Shown here piece by piece: positions 1-8,400 of a stretch of DNA of 64,000 nucleotides; position 1 is the stretch's first letter, and every line of letters starts with the position of its first letter. Source of the stretch: Lachnospiraceae bacterium (lineage in GTDB: Bacteria > Bacillota > Clostridia > Lachnospirales > Lachnospiraceae); the NCBI GenBank assembly GCA_014804785.1, contig JAAUZD010000005.1, forward strand, positions 72,562-136,561. Direction: 5' to 3'. Under the pieces are notes generated by a model. That model was not told the DNA's origin. It worked only from the letters and a program-made list of their open reading frames with translations, and ran no database searches. Both the position numbers and the translations under genes were made by a program.

Positions 1-108
1 TCCATTGCGCAAGACCCAATCGTCAAACGCCACTTATACAGGGCAGCCATGACAGCTTCCCTGAAAACAAAGCTGCACGGTTGTAAAATGAATCATATCA
101 TCTTGTAG
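1..108 (+). CDS. C-terminal end of an unidentified protein (partial)
   Basis: The first reading frame is open from base 1 to a TAG at 106-108 and would give about 35 residues including DPIVKRHLYRAAMTA and a basic tail. I do not recognise the family. The frame stops cleanly just before a Shine-Dalgarno (143-149) for the next reading frame, which is what the end of a real upstream gene would look like. The stretch is too short to exclude a chance open frame. Confidence 0.35.
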   Translation, partial: SIAQDPIVKRHLYRAAMTASLKTKLHGCKMNHIIL

Positions 109-156
109 TATATGGGTTTTTATCCTGTTTGTCAACCAAAACGGGGAGGAATTAAG

Positions 157-216
157 TTGCTGATTGGCAGCATGAATAAAACTACACTTTTAGACTATCC
201 GGGATGTGTCGCTGCG
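157..216 (+). pseudogene. N-terminal remnant of a radical-SAM activase (NrdG/PflA type)
   Basis: A strong ribosome site (GGGGAGG, 143-149) precedes a TTG codon at 157. The next 20 codons read LLIGSMNKTTLLDYPGCVAA. The TTLLDYPG..AA part is the typical start of anaerobic ribonucleotide reductase activating proteins, which normally continue into the CxxxCxxC iron-sulfur motif. Here the similarity ends at about 216 and the frame runs without a stop into tadA. I read this as the start of a gene whose body was deleted. It could still be translated as a leader fused in frame to tadA, but tadA has its own good start at 268. Confidence 0.55.
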
Positions 217-267
217 GGGGATAGGAGCGTGAAGGGGCGGCATTTGCCTGACAGTATGGAGGTACTT

Positions 268-768
268 ATGACAGAACAGGAAAAATACATGGGGGAAGCC
301 TTAAAACAGGCAAAGAAGGCCAAGGCGCTGGGGGAGGTTCCCATAGGCTGTGTAATCGTGTACGAAGGGAAAATCATAAGCCGGGGCTATAATCGCAGAA
401 ATACAGACAAAGATACACTTGCCCATGCCGAGATCACCGCAATTAAAAGAGCAAGCAGAAAACTTGGTGACTGGCGGCTGGAGGGCTGTACTATGTATGT
501 AACGTTGGAACCATGTCAGATGTGTTCAGGTGCAATCGTGCAGGCGAGGATTGATGAGGTGGTTATAGGATGCATGAATCCTAAGGCAGGCTGCGCCGGT
601 TCCATAATAAATTTGCTGGAAATGCCGGAATTTAACCATCAGGTGAAAATAACGAGGGGAGTACTTGAGGAAAAGTGTTCCTGCGTGCTGACGGCTTTTT
701 TCAAGGAACTTCGGATCCGGAATAAGCTGGAAAAAGCGTTAAGCAAAAAGGAAGAAACGGAAAGCTGA
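268..768 (+). CDS. tadA: tRNA-specific adenosine deaminase TadA
   Basis: The 166-residue product is a zinc-dependent cytidine-deaminase-fold enzyme that converts wobble adenosine 34 to inosine in tRNA-Arg(ACG). The zinc site is visible: H53-A-E55, where Glu55 is the proton shuttle, and P82-C83-Q-M-C86. Length fits the family. The frame is open back to 112, but ATG 268 has GGAGG at 258-262 with a 5-nt gap, and the product then starts MTEQEKYMGEAL as TadA should. The extra upstream frame carries the activase remnant at 157-216. In many Firmicutes SRP RNA and dnaX follow tadA; neither is seen here. Confidence 0.93.
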   Translation: MTEQEKYMGEALKQAKKAKALGEVPIGCVIVYEGKIISRGYNRRNTDKDTLAHAEITAIKRASRKLGDWRLEGCTMYVTLEPCQMCSGAIVQARIDEVVIGCMNPKAGCAGSIINLLEMPEFNHQVKITRGVLEEKCSCVLTAFFKELRIRNKLEKALSKKEETES

Positions 769-802
769 TATAAAAATTATATATAACAGTTTTAAGAGAC
801 TG

Positions 803-855
803 CTGCACGGGGATGATTTTTTTAGCGTAATGATTCGTGCGGGAGTTCTTTTTTT
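803..855 (+). terminator. weak candidate terminator after tadA
   Basis: CTGCACG (803-809) can pair with CGTGCGG (836-842) with one wobble. A run of seven T follows at 849-855. The stem is short and the loop is 26 nt, so this is only a candidate. Confidence 0.3.
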
Positions 856-1039
856 ATTTTATGGGGAAGTGCTATCTGTGAAATAAAAGAGATATGCAGA
901 TAATCAGAAGAGGGAAAATAGAGGAAAATAATTTGTATATTTTTCACAAACTTTTTAAAAAATGGAAAAAAGGACCATAAAAGTGTTGTTTATGCACAAA
1001 AACCACCCACGTGAAATTGGCTAAATAGTGCAAAAAAAT

Positions 1040-1093
1040 GGGAAAACGGTTACTTAAAATTAAATTGTTGTAAAGAGGGCATGATGTTAAACT
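1040..1093 (+). promoter_or_regulatory. candidate promoter and LacI-type operator of the maltodextrin operon
   Basis: GGAAAACGGTTACTT (1041-1055) has the central CG and AAACG/GTTA arms typical of operators for LacI-family proteins or CcpA. TTGTTG (1065-1070) and TAAACT (1088-1093) are separated by 17 bp and could be the -35 and -10. The start codon of the first gene is 40 bp downstream. The LacI-family regulator encoded at the end of this operon is the obvious candidate ligand; CcpA is the alternative. Confidence 0.35.
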
Positions 1094-1132
1094 TTCCTTG
1101 TAAACAGGAGACAAGAAAAAGGAGGATGTTTT

Positions 1133-2335
1133 ATGGCAAAGCTGTTAAAGAAAGTTGTGATGGTTTTATGCGCGTTTACAATGATGTTTTTATTTTGGGC
1201 ACCGATGAGCACCAGGGCTGAGGAGGAAAGGGTCATTATTTATGTCAATCCGCCAGAGGACTGGAACGAGCCTTTTTTGTGGGCTTGGGATGAAGCAGGA
1301 AATAACGCATTTGCGTCATGGCCCGGCGGAGAAATGGAAGTTGACCCTGATAATGAGGGATGGTATTACATATGGGTGCCTTCATGGGCAAATCATATGA
1401 TTGTAAGTGCCGGTGAGGAAATCCAGACAGGAGAACTGATATCGGAAGGCGGAAACGTCTGGGTTACGATAGAGGGTATGGAAAATGCGGAAATTTCTTA
1501 TGATGCACTGACCGAAGGAGAGCTTCCTGCTTATGTGGAGAAATTTAAAATCCATGTAAGCTTGCCGGATGATTGGCAGACACCTGTCTTTACTTTAAGC
1601 GGAGCGGCTGATGAAGATGTGGCAGGTGAAAACGCTTCAAGTGAAATGCTAAAAATGAGTGATGATGGGTGGTATACGGGAAGAGTACCTGTAGATACAG
1701 AGTTTATTATTTTAAGCGGTAGTGAAGATGATCAGAAGACCGAAGCGATTTCCACTGACCCGGCGGAAGTATGGATCACCGTTACAGAAGATGGAAGCTT
1801 TGACTTTAGTTATAATGACCCCAATGCAGTAGAGGCACCAGATATCAGTGTATCTGTAAAGGTACCGGAGGATTGGGAGAGCCCTTGTTTATGGGCATGG
1901 TCTGCGCCGGATGGAACAAATGTCTTTGCCTCATGGCCAGGAGAAGTTTTCTTGAAAGGCGAAGATGGATGGCTTACCTTGCAGGTGCCGGGATGGGTCA
2001 ATTCCGTTATTGTAAATGGTAATGAAGGCAGCATACAGACCAACGATATTTCTGTGGATACAGCAAAAGATGTTTGGATTGTGGTTTCAGGACCGGAAGA
2101 ATATGAAGTTTCTTACGAAGTTATTTCCACAGAAGAGATGGGAGAAAACGCAGAAGAAATGACAGCACAGAAGGAAACAGCTTCATCTGGAGAGGAAACA
2201 GCGGCAGAGGAACCTGCGCAGACTGCGGAGGAAGCAAAAAGCGGGTCAAATACAGGAATGATAGTAGTAATTGTTGTGATTTGCATTATAATAGTTGTAT
2301 TGGCAGTTTTCTTTGTGGCAAAGAAAAAGAAATAA
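1133..2335 (+). CDS. membrane-anchored protein with three CBM26-like starch-binding modules
   Basis: 400 residues, RBS AGGAGG. A signal peptide (about 1-29) is followed by three repeats of about 100 residues (about 31-125, 134-232, 238-330), then an acidic Thr/Ser/Glu linker and a C-terminal helix (about 374-396) ending in KKKK. Repeats 1 and 3 carry PEDW, LWAW, FASWPG, a GW position and QT.(D/E)(L/I)(I/S), which resembles the CBM26 alpha-glucan-binding fold. Repeat 2 keeps the frame (PDDW, DDGWY) but lacks the WAW and ASWPG aromatics, so it may be only a spacer. No catalytic domain is present. As first gene of a maltodextrin operon it probably holds starch or maltodextrin at the cell surface for the importer. 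CBM26 is assigned from pattern, not from an alignment. Confidence 0.72.
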   Translation: MAKLLKKVVMVLCAFTMMFLFWAPMSTRAEEERVIIYVNPPEDWNEPFLWAWDEAGNNAFASWPGGEMEVDPDNEGWYYIWVPSWANHMIVSAGEEIQTGELISEGGNVWVTIEGMENAEISYDALTEGELPAYVEKFKIHVSLPDDWQTPVFTLSGAADEDVAGENASSEMLKMSDDGWYTGRVPVDTEFIILSGSEDDQKTEAISTDPAEVWITVTEDGSFDFSYNDPNAVEAPDISVSVKVPEDWESPCLWAWSAPDGTNVFASWPGEVFLKGEDGWLTLQVPGWVNSVIVNGNEGSIQTNDISVDTAKDVWIVVSGPEEYEVSYEVISTEEMGENAEEMTAQKETASSGEETAAEEPAQTAEEAKSGSNTGMIVVIVVICIIIVVLAVFFVAKKKK

Positions 2336-2381
2336 AAGATTTTGAGATAAGAATATGAAGTACGTCAACAGGAGGTATGGA

Positions 2382-3602
2382 ATGAGGAACATAATCGCAT
2401 CATTATTGTCAATTGCAATGCTTATCGGATTATTATGCGGCTGCGGTGCAAAAGGGCAGGAACTGACAGAAGAAGAAAAGAACACCATTGTAATCTGGCA
2501 TGATAAAGAGGAGGCGGTGGCGGAAGCGCTGCTTGCGGAATTGAAAAAATCCGTACCCGATGTTGACGTACGGCTGGAACATAAGAGCAATCTTACGGAA
2601 GCGCTTAAGATGGTGGGAAATGACCCCAAGGCTGCGCCTGATCTTTACTTTTTTGCCCATGATAAAATCGGGGTTTATGCAGAAATGGGAATATTGGAAC
2701 CAATTACGGAGCTGATACCAAAGGAGGATCTGGAAACTGCTTATGTTGGAATCACCTTAGATGCAGCTACTTATAAAGGTGAGATTTATCAGCTTCCGGT
2801 TTATTTTGAAACCTTGCTCTTTATGTACAATCGTTTATATATGGCTGATGAACGTGTTCCTGGGACCACGGAAGAATTATATGCATATATGTCAGAGAAA
2901 ACCCATGGCGGACATTATGGGTTTGTAGAGCAGCACAGCACAGCCTATTACAGTGCCGGCTGGATTCATGGATTTGGGGGATATATCATGAATGGTGAAG
3001 GCGATGTGGGACTGGATCTGCCAGAAACGATTGCTGCCATGGAGTATCATAAGAAATTTGTGGAACTGATGCCCGGAGAAAGTGAATATGCTACGGTAAA
3101 TACTTTGTTTCAGGAGGGAAAAGCCCATGCAACGATTGGAGGACCGTGGCTGGTATCGGCATCAAGGGCAGCAGGAATGGATCTTGGAATTTCTTCCATG
3201 CCTGTGATTGACGAAAGCGGAATTCCGATTTCTCCTTATATGGGAGTGCAGGGCGTGCAGGTTCTGAAATATGCGGCGGAGAACAAGACCGATGCAGTGA
3301 AGAAGGTATTAAATGCGTTGATGAAGCCGGAAGTGGGAATTTCTCTGGCAAAGGTCAGCGGATGCGCCCCGGCGGTGGAAGCGTGTTATGAAAATGCAGA
3401 AGTGATTTCGGATGATGTAGTCATGGCTATGAGAGAAACAGCTGAAAATACGATTCCCATGCCTAACTGCCCGGAAATGGATATCATGTGGACAGTTGCG
3501 GCAGATATGCTGGTCAACATTAATATGAGTGGGCAGGATGTGAAGGAAAGTTGCGAGGCGGCACAGAAAAATGCGGAAGAATTGATTAGAAAAATGCAGT
3601 GA
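2382..3602 (+). CDS. maltodextrin-type ABC transporter solute-binding lipoprotein
   Basis: 406 residues of the MalE/SBP_bac type. ATG 2382 is preferred over the in-frame ATG 2355 because GGAGG lies at 2371-2375. The lipoprotein signal ends at Cys19 or Cys21 (LLCGCG). The mature protein opens NTIVIWHDKEEAVAEALL and contains PDLYFFAHDKIG and GEIYQLPVYFETLLFMYNR, all typical of maltose/maltodextrin receptors. It would capture maltooligosaccharides at the outer membrane face and deliver them to the two permeases encoded next. The flanking starch-binding protein and GH13 enzyme support this substrate. Confidence 0.85.
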   Translation: MRNIIASLLSIAMLIGLLCGCGAKGQELTEEEKNTIVIWHDKEEAVAEALLAELKKSVPDVDVRLEHKSNLTEALKMVGNDPKAAPDLYFFAHDKIGVYAEMGILEPITELIPKEDLETAYVGITLDAATYKGEIYQLPVYFETLLFMYNRLYMADERVPGTTEELYAYMSEKTHGGHYGFVEQHSTAYYSAGWIHGFGGYIMNGEGDVGLDLPETIAAMEYHKKFVELMPGESEYATVNTLFQEGKAHATIGGPWLVSASRAAGMDLGISSMPVIDESGIPISPYMGVQGVQVLKYAAENKTDAVKKVLNALMKPEVGISLAKVSGCAPAVEACYENAEVISDDVVMAMRETAENTIPMPNCPEMDIMWTVAADMLVNINMSGQDVKESCEAAQKNAEELIRKMQ

Positions 3603-3638
3603 TGCAAAAAAAGTTTGTGTCGGGAAGGAGTACTGCGA

Positions 3639-3662
3639 AAAATCAGCTATCCAGCTGATTTT
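3639..3662 (+). terminator. intercistronic stem-loop between binding protein and permease genes
   Basis: AAAATCAGCT and AGCTGATTTT form a perfect 10-bp stem with a 4-nt ATCC loop. It lies 37 bp after the binding-protein stop. There is no clear U-run beyond TTTT. Such hairpins often stabilise the binding-protein message or cause partial termination, so that less permease is made. Confidence 0.6.
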
Positions 3663-3670
3663 ATCACAGG

Positions 3671-3700
3671 CAAATTTGTGCTGATGCCCAAATTTGTGGG
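3671..3700 (+). repeat. pair of self-complementary CAAATTTG repeats
   Basis: CAAATTTGTG occurs twice in direct orientation about 20 bp apart, just before the permease ribosome site. CAAATTTG is its own reverse complement, so the copies could pair with each other or bind a dimeric protein. Function unknown. Confidence 0.4.
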
Positions 3701-3724
3701 CTGTTGGCAGCATGGAGGATTAGT

Positions 3725-4630
3725 ATGAACCAATTAAGTAAGAAAAGAAAAAATACCATATTGTTTTCCTATCTTTGGTCGGCGCCCTCATTGATATTGA
3801 TCTGTCTGATTGTGATATTTCCTATTATTTACACAGGATATATTTCCCTGACCAATATGAATGTTTATCATTGGTTCATGTATGATCTGATTGGGCTGGC
3901 GAATTATAAGGAAGCGTTGTTGGTGTTTGACAGCGGCTTTATTCCGGCATTGCTTTTGACGATCCTGTGGACAGTCGTAAATATGGTATTGCAGCTGATG
4001 ATTGCCTATCTGCTGGCAAGTCTGTTAAATACAAAGGGACTGAGACTTAGGAACTTTTATCGGACGCTTTTGATCTTTCCATGGGCAATGCCCGGTTATG
4101 TGTCTATTTTGTTATGGAAAACGGGAATGTTCAATTCTCAGTTCGGATTGTTGAATCAATGGATGGAAAAACTGGGATTTTCGTCGGTAAAGTGGCTGGC
4201 GAGCGATGGATTGGCATTTATCTGCTGCACCATCGTCAATCTGTGGCTTGCGCTTCCGTTTATGATTACAATCATTGACGGCGCCCTCCAAAGTGTGGAT
4301 CAGAGCTTCTATGAAAGTGCGCTGCTGGACGGCGCGGGATGGATGGAGAGGACCTTGTATATCACGATTCCCTCTATTAAGCCGATTATTGCGCCCTCGG
4401 TGGTCATCACGATTTTTACCACTTTTAAGCAGTTTGACGTAATTTATCTGATGACCCAGCAAGCAGGCGCCAAGACGGGGGCACATATCCACACGATTCT
4501 GACTTATGCTTATGAGAATGCATTTATTACAAACAATTACGGTTACAGTTCTGCGGTGTCCATGGTAATTTTTGTGATATTGATTATCTTCTCTTATGTA
4601 ATCAACAGGAAGCCGAAGGAGGAAATCTGA
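3725..4630 (+). CDS. sugar ABC transporter permease, MalF type
   Basis: 301 residues with six predicted membrane helices and the EAA loop ESALLDGAGWMERTLYITIPSIKP, where the transporter ATPase docks. ATG 3725 follows GGAGG; the frame extends to 3704 without a better site. It belongs with the binding protein before it and the second permease after it, whose ATG overlaps this stop (ATGA at 4627-4630 region). It forms half of the maltodextrin channel. No ATPase gene lies in this operon. Confidence 0.88.
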   Translation: MNQLSKKRKNTILFSYLWSAPSLILICLIVIFPIIYTGYISLTNMNVYHWFMYDLIGLANYKEALLVFDSGFIPALLLTILWTVVNMVLQLMIAYLLASLLNTKGLRLRNFYRTLLIFPWAMPGYVSILLWKTGMFNSQFGLLNQWMEKLGFSSVKWLASDGLAFICCTIVNLWLALPFMITIIDGALQSVDQSFYESALLDGAGWMERTLYITIPSIKPIIAPSVVITIFTTFKQFDVIYLMTQQAGAKTGAHIHTILTYAYENAFITNNYGYSSAVSMVIFVILIIFSYVINRKPKEEI

Positions 4631-5475
4631 TGAAGCGGAAAGAATGGAAAGAAAAAGGAAAATTATTATTGATCAATCTTTTCCTGATATTGATTTGCTT
4701 TGCCACATTGGTACCGATTCTGTATGCATTTTCAGTATCCATCAATGAGCAGAACAGCCTGCTTAGTTCGGATTTTTCCTTCATTCCGCAAAAGATGACG
4801 CTGGAAAATTATCGGAAAGTGTTTATGGAAGAACCGGTGCTTTTATGGTTTAAGAACAGTTGTCTGCTTGCAGTTGCCACAGTGACAGTTTCGCTTTGTA
4901 CAGGCATTCCTGCAGCTTACATCTTTTCCAGAAGGAGATTTCCAGGAAGAAGCGGAATTCTACAGATGCTGATCTTGCTGTATGCTTTTCCGTCGCTCCT
5001 TTCCATGACGGCGCTTTACAAGCTGCTCAGTCCCATGGGGCTGATTAACACCAGGCTGGGGCTGATTATCGTGTATACGGGAACCATGGCAGTGTTTGCA
5101 CTGTGGAATATGAAGGGATATTTTGATACGATTCCCGTTGAGATCGAGGAAGCTTCTATGATAGATGGGGCAAGTCCCATTCAGATTGTCACCAAGATCG
5201 TACTGCCGTTGGCAAAACCGACCATTGCCGTAACCGCCATGATGGTTTTGATTTATGTCTGGAATGAGTATATTTTTGCGATTAATTTTATGACAGGGGA
5301 GAGCACCTATACGTTAGCTGCGGGATTATATTCGCTGCAGGCAAATGAGACAAGCGGAAGCTGGCCGGTTTTTTCGGCAGCGTCACTGGCTGTATCGCTC
5401 CCTATTCTGATTATATTTTTTGCTCTGCAGAAAAACATGGCATCAGGGCTTACATCAGGCGGAGTAAAGGGTTAA
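4630..5475 (+). CDS. sugar ABC transporter permease, MalG type
   Basis: 281 residues, about six membrane helices. The EAA motif reads EEASMIDGASPIQIVTKIVLPLAKP and the C-terminus has the usual ASGLTSGGVKG ending of MalG-like proteins. GGAGG precedes the start, which shares one base with the MalF-type stop codon, so the two are translationally coupled. Pairs with the preceding permease to form the translocation channel for maltodextrins. Confidence 0.88.
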   Translation: MKRKEWKEKGKLLLINLFLILICFATLVPILYAFSVSINEQNSLLSSDFSFIPQKMTLENYRKVFMEEPVLLWFKNSCLLAVATVTVSLCTGIPAAYIFSRRRFPGRSGILQMLILLYAFPSLLSMTALYKLLSPMGLINTRLGLIIVYTGTMAVFALWNMKGYFDTIPVEIEEASMIDGASPIQIVTKIVLPLAKPTIAVTAMMVLIYVWNEYIFAINFMTGESTYTLAAGLYSLQANETSGSWPVFSAASLAVSLPILIIFFALQKNMASGLTSGGVKG

Positions 5476-5502
5476 TAAAAAAACAGAATTAAGGGGAAAG
5501 GC

Positions 5503-7251
5503 ATGGGTATAAAAATGAATAGAAGTGCAGTATTACATATTCCCATATCGGAATATGCTTATGGAGTGGATGAAAAGCACGTGACTTTCAGACTTCGCTG
5601 TGGAAGAGGAGATTTGGAACATTGCTTTTTACATTTTGGAGACAGGGCGTGCCGGCAGACTCCCGTCATTTTTACAAAGCAGGAAATGGCAGTGGCGGCA
5701 TCCGATGAATATTTTGATTATTATGAGATTACGTTGGAGCATCCTTATAAGAGAATCAATTATTATTTTGAGTTGATAGCAGAAGATGAGAGCACATTGT
5801 ATTATGGGGATTGCTTTATGGAGGAATGTGTTGATGACAGGTCGGAATATTATCAGCTTCCCTTTAATCACAGGGCCGATCTTGTAAAGCCTCCTGCGTG
5901 GGCAAAGGATGCTGTTATTTACAACATCTTTCCGGACAGTTTTGCAACAAAAAGGGAATCTATTTCTTTAAAACCGGCGGAAAAGGAGATGCAAGGCGTA
6001 CTTTTTCATGGAAAGCTGGGCGGCACTATAAGAGGAATTACGGAAAATGTAAATTACTTGAAAGACTTAGGAATCAATGCCATTTATATCAACCCGGTTT
6101 TTGCGGCGGGGGAATATCACAAGTATGATCTGGTAGATTATTTTCATATTGATCCCTGCTTTGGGACAAATGAAGAATTTAAAGAGATGGTGAAGGTTTA
6201 CCACGAGAATGGAATGAAGGTCATTGTGGACGGAGTGTTCAATCATTGCGGATGGAGGTTCTTTGCTTTTAATGATGTGGTGGAAAAGGGTGAAAATTCA
6301 CGTTATAAGGATTGGTTCTATCGTCTGACTTTTCCGGTGGTGCGGCCGGAAAACGGTGAAATCTATCCGGATTATGAATGTTTTGGATATGAGAGGATGA
6401 TGCCCAAGCTGAATGGTCAGAATCCGGAAGTGATTGATTATTTCTGCCAAGTGTGCAGATACTGGCTGAAAGAATATGAAATCGATGGATGGAGGCTGGA
6501 CGTTGCAAGTGAAATGAATGATGAGTTCTGGAACTGCTTTTGCCGGGCGGCAAAGGAAGTGAATCCGGACGCCATTCTGATTGGGGAAGTATGGGAAACG
6601 GCACGGCATTGGCTGGATGGGAAAAAATTTGACTCCACGATGAATTATGATTTCAGAAAGCACTGCAGGCGTTTCTTTGCGGAGGAAAGCATCGATGCGT
6701 ATGAATTTGACGGCAGAGTGACTAATATGAGAATGCGCTATAGAGAGCAGACGGTTTATGCACAGCTGAATTTGCTGGATAGTCATGATGTGAGCAGGTT
6801 TCTGTCTCTGTGCGGCAATGACGAGAAGCGGTATAGGCTGGCGGTATTGTTCCAGATGACCTTTCCGGGTGTGCCCTCAGTATTTTATGGGGATGAGCGG
6901 GGAATTGACGGGATATTGGAGGAAGAATATAGGGCAGCAATGCCATGGCAGAAGGAGAAAGATGATTTATTTGCTTTCTACCAGATAGCAATTCGCCTGC
7001 GAAGAGAGCATGAGGTGCTGCGAAAAGGCAAATACAGAACAATACAGGCGGATAAGGGAGATCGCCTTTATATCTATGCAAGAGAGTCCGCTTCTGATAA
7101 AATCGTAATAGCAATTAACGGTAACAGTCATATGAGCAGATTACCCCAGTTATTTATGGATGCGCAGATTCTCTGGCAGGAGGGGATTTGGGGAGAAAAT
7201 CCCGGAGAGAAAAGTCTCTTGCCTATGGGATTTGCCGTAGCAAGGTTTTAA
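5503..7251 (+). CDS. GH13 alpha-glucosidase/neopullulanase-type enzyme
   Basis: 582 residues without signal peptide, so cytosolic. Residues about 1-125 look like the CBM34-like N-domain of cyclomaltodextrinases and neopullulanases. The (beta/alpha)8 barrel then shows all GH13 regions: DGVFNH, the nucleophile D333 in DGWRLDVA, the acid/base E362 in GEVWE, and the transition-state Asp429 in SHD. It would hydrolyse the alpha-1,4 (and possibly alpha-1,6) bonds of imported maltodextrins. Position between the transporter and the LacI regulator fits. GH13_20 is the likely subfamily but substrate preference cannot be read from sequence. Confidence 0.85.
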   Translation: MGIKMNRSAVLHIPISEYAYGVDEKHVTFRLRCGRGDLEHCFLHFGDRACRQTPVIFTKQEMAVAASDEYFDYYEITLEHPYKRINYYFELIAEDESTLYYGDCFMEECVDDRSEYYQLPFNHRADLVKPPAWAKDAVIYNIFPDSFATKRESISLKPAEKEMQGVLFHGKLGGTIRGITENVNYLKDLGINAIYINPVFAAGEYHKYDLVDYFHIDPCFGTNEEFKEMVKVYHENGMKVIVDGVFNHCGWRFFAFNDVVEKGENSRYKDWFYRLTFPVVRPENGEIYPDYECFGYERMMPKLNGQNPEVIDYFCQVCRYWLKEYEIDGWRLDVASEMNDEFWNCFCRAAKEVNPDAILIGEVWETARHWLDGKKFDSTMNYDFRKHCRRFFAEESIDAYEFDGRVTNMRMRYREQTVYAQLNLLDSHDVSRFLSLCGNDEKRYRLAVLFQMTFPGVPSVFYGDERGIDGILEEEYRAAMPWQKEKDDLFAFYQIAIRLRREHEVLRKGKYRTIQADKGDRLYIYARESASDKIVIAINGNSHMSRLPQLFMDAQILWQEGIWGENPGEKSLLPMGFAVARF

Positions 7252-7263
7252 GGAGAGGATGAG

Positions 7264-8277
7264 TTGGCAGCTACAATCAAGGATGTCGCAAAACTGGCAG
7301 GCACTTCCACAGCAACAGTATCAAAGGTGATAAATGGCTCTTATTCCATTTCTCAGAAGACAATTGACAATGTGCACAGGGCGATGGAAGAATTGAATTA
7401 CCATCCAAACCTCCGGGCCAGAAATTTTGCGAGACAAAGTACGAGGCAGGTGTTATTTCTTACTACCTTAGGCGAGAATGCAGGATTTTCTAATCCCCAT
7501 ATGTTCGAAATCATGTCAGGGCTGGAATGTATGTTGGGCAAAAAAGGTTATCTGCTTGGAGTTAAAAATATTTCTCCCGGAGAAGCACCGGATTTTGTAA
7601 AAGAAGTGTTTGAGAGTAAGATGGCGGACGGCGTGGTGATTCACGCTTCCGTCATTTCCAAAAAGCTGGATGAGATGATACGATACAAGGAGATTCCCCA
7701 TATTGTGCTGGGGCTTCCCGATTTTGCAAGTCATTTTTGCTGGCTGGATATTGATAATAAGCTGGCTGGCGAGATGGCGGCAAATTACCTTTTGCAATGC
7801 GGTTATCAGTCCCTGGCTTTTGTGGGAGGAACAGATGAGGATAAGATATCTGCCCATCGCCTGGAAGGGGTTTTGTCGGTGCTCAAGGAGTATGATGTAA
7901 TCGTACCCCGCTATCACCTTAAGTATGGAGACTCTGATTGCGACAGCGGTTTTCAGATGACAGAGCAGATTTTGCAAAGCCGAAATCTGCCTGATGCAAT
8001 TATCTGTGCAAACAATTACATTGCATATGGATGTGTGAATGCATTGAAAGAGCATCATATGAAAATACCGGAAGACATGGGAGTGTTGACTTTTGATGAT
8101 TATCCCTTTTCACAGATATTGGAGCCTAAACTGACGGTAATCAACATTGATGTATATGATATGGGAATGCAGGCGGGAAAGTTGATCTTAAACAAGATGA
8201 AAAAACCTAACTTGCAGGTGCAGTTTTATTGCACACTGCCGTCGGTAACAGAGAGGGAATCCACAAGAAAACTTTAA
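7264..8277 (+). CDS. LacI-family transcriptional regulator
   Basis: 337 residues beginning at TTG 7264 with AAGGAGAGG upstream. The N-terminal helix-turn-helix (ATIKDVAKLAGTSTATVSKV, then INGSYSISQKT) and hinge (HPNLRARNFARQ) are classic, and a periplasmic-binding-like effector domain follows with LDIDN and TFDDYPFSQ. It starts 12 bp after the GH13 gene and is most likely the last gene of the maltodextrin operon, repressing or activating it in response to a maltodextrin. A LacI-like operator is visible upstream of the operon at 1041-1055. Confidence 0.88.
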   Translation: MAATIKDVAKLAGTSTATVSKVINGSYSISQKTIDNVHRAMEELNYHPNLRARNFARQSTRQVLFLTTLGENAGFSNPHMFEIMSGLECMLGKKGYLLGVKNISPGEAPDFVKEVFESKMADGVVIHASVISKKLDEMIRYKEIPHIVLGLPDFASHFCWLDIDNKLAGEMAANYLLQCGYQSLAFVGGTDEDKISAHRLEGVLSVLKEYDVIVPRYHLKYGDSDCDSGFQMTEQILQSRNLPDAIICANNYIAYGCVNALKEHHMKIPEDMGVLTFDDYPFSQILEPKLTVINIDVYDMGMQAGKLILNKMKKPNLQVQFYCTLPSVTERESTRKL

Positions 8278-8285
8278 AAATCATT

Positions 8286-8314
8286 TTGACTTGATACCCG
8301 AAAGGGTATAAAAA
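8286..8314 (+). promoter_or_regulatory. promoter-like element overlapping a TACCC/GGGTA operator box
   Basis: TTGACT (8286-8291) is followed by ATACCC-GAAA-GGGTAT (8294-8309) and an A/T-rich stretch. The ACCC..GGGT arms match those in the larger inverted repeat next to it, so the same HipB-like repressor could bind all three boxes. Confidence 0.45.
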
Positions 8315-8330
8315 TATAGAATGAATATGA

Positions 8331-8392
8331 AATAACCCCTAACGGGTATAATTTATATTAAAATGTTGAAATTATACCCGTTAGGGGTTATT
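8331..8392 (+). promoter_or_regulatory. perfect 24-bp inverted repeat, operator of the HipBST-like operon
   Basis: Bases 8331-8354 are the exact reverse complement of 8369-8392, with a 14-bp spacer. Each arm holds an ACCC-N5-GGGT box (ACCCCTAACGGGT or its mirror), giving, with the upstream box, three operator units. TTGAAA (8366-8371) and TATTAT (8389-8394) are spaced by 17 bp and lie inside and at the edge of the right arm, so repressor binding would cover the promoter. Transcription would then start at or next to the ATG at 8401. Confidence 0.7.
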
Positions 8393-8400
8393 ATATAATT

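Larger units (their letters stand above)
769..1132. other. intergenic region between tadA and the maltodextrin operon
   Basis: This 364-bp AT-rich stretch has no convincing open frame, tRNA, SRP RNA or riboswitch that I can recognise. It holds the weak hairpin at 803-855 and, near its right end, a LacI-operator-like sequence and a plausible promoter for the next operon. Confidence 0.6.

Noticed and set aside
769..1132. SRP RNA or riboswitch after tadA
   Set aside because: SRP RNA often lies here in Firmicutes, but no conserved apical hairpin or other recognisable RNA core was found.
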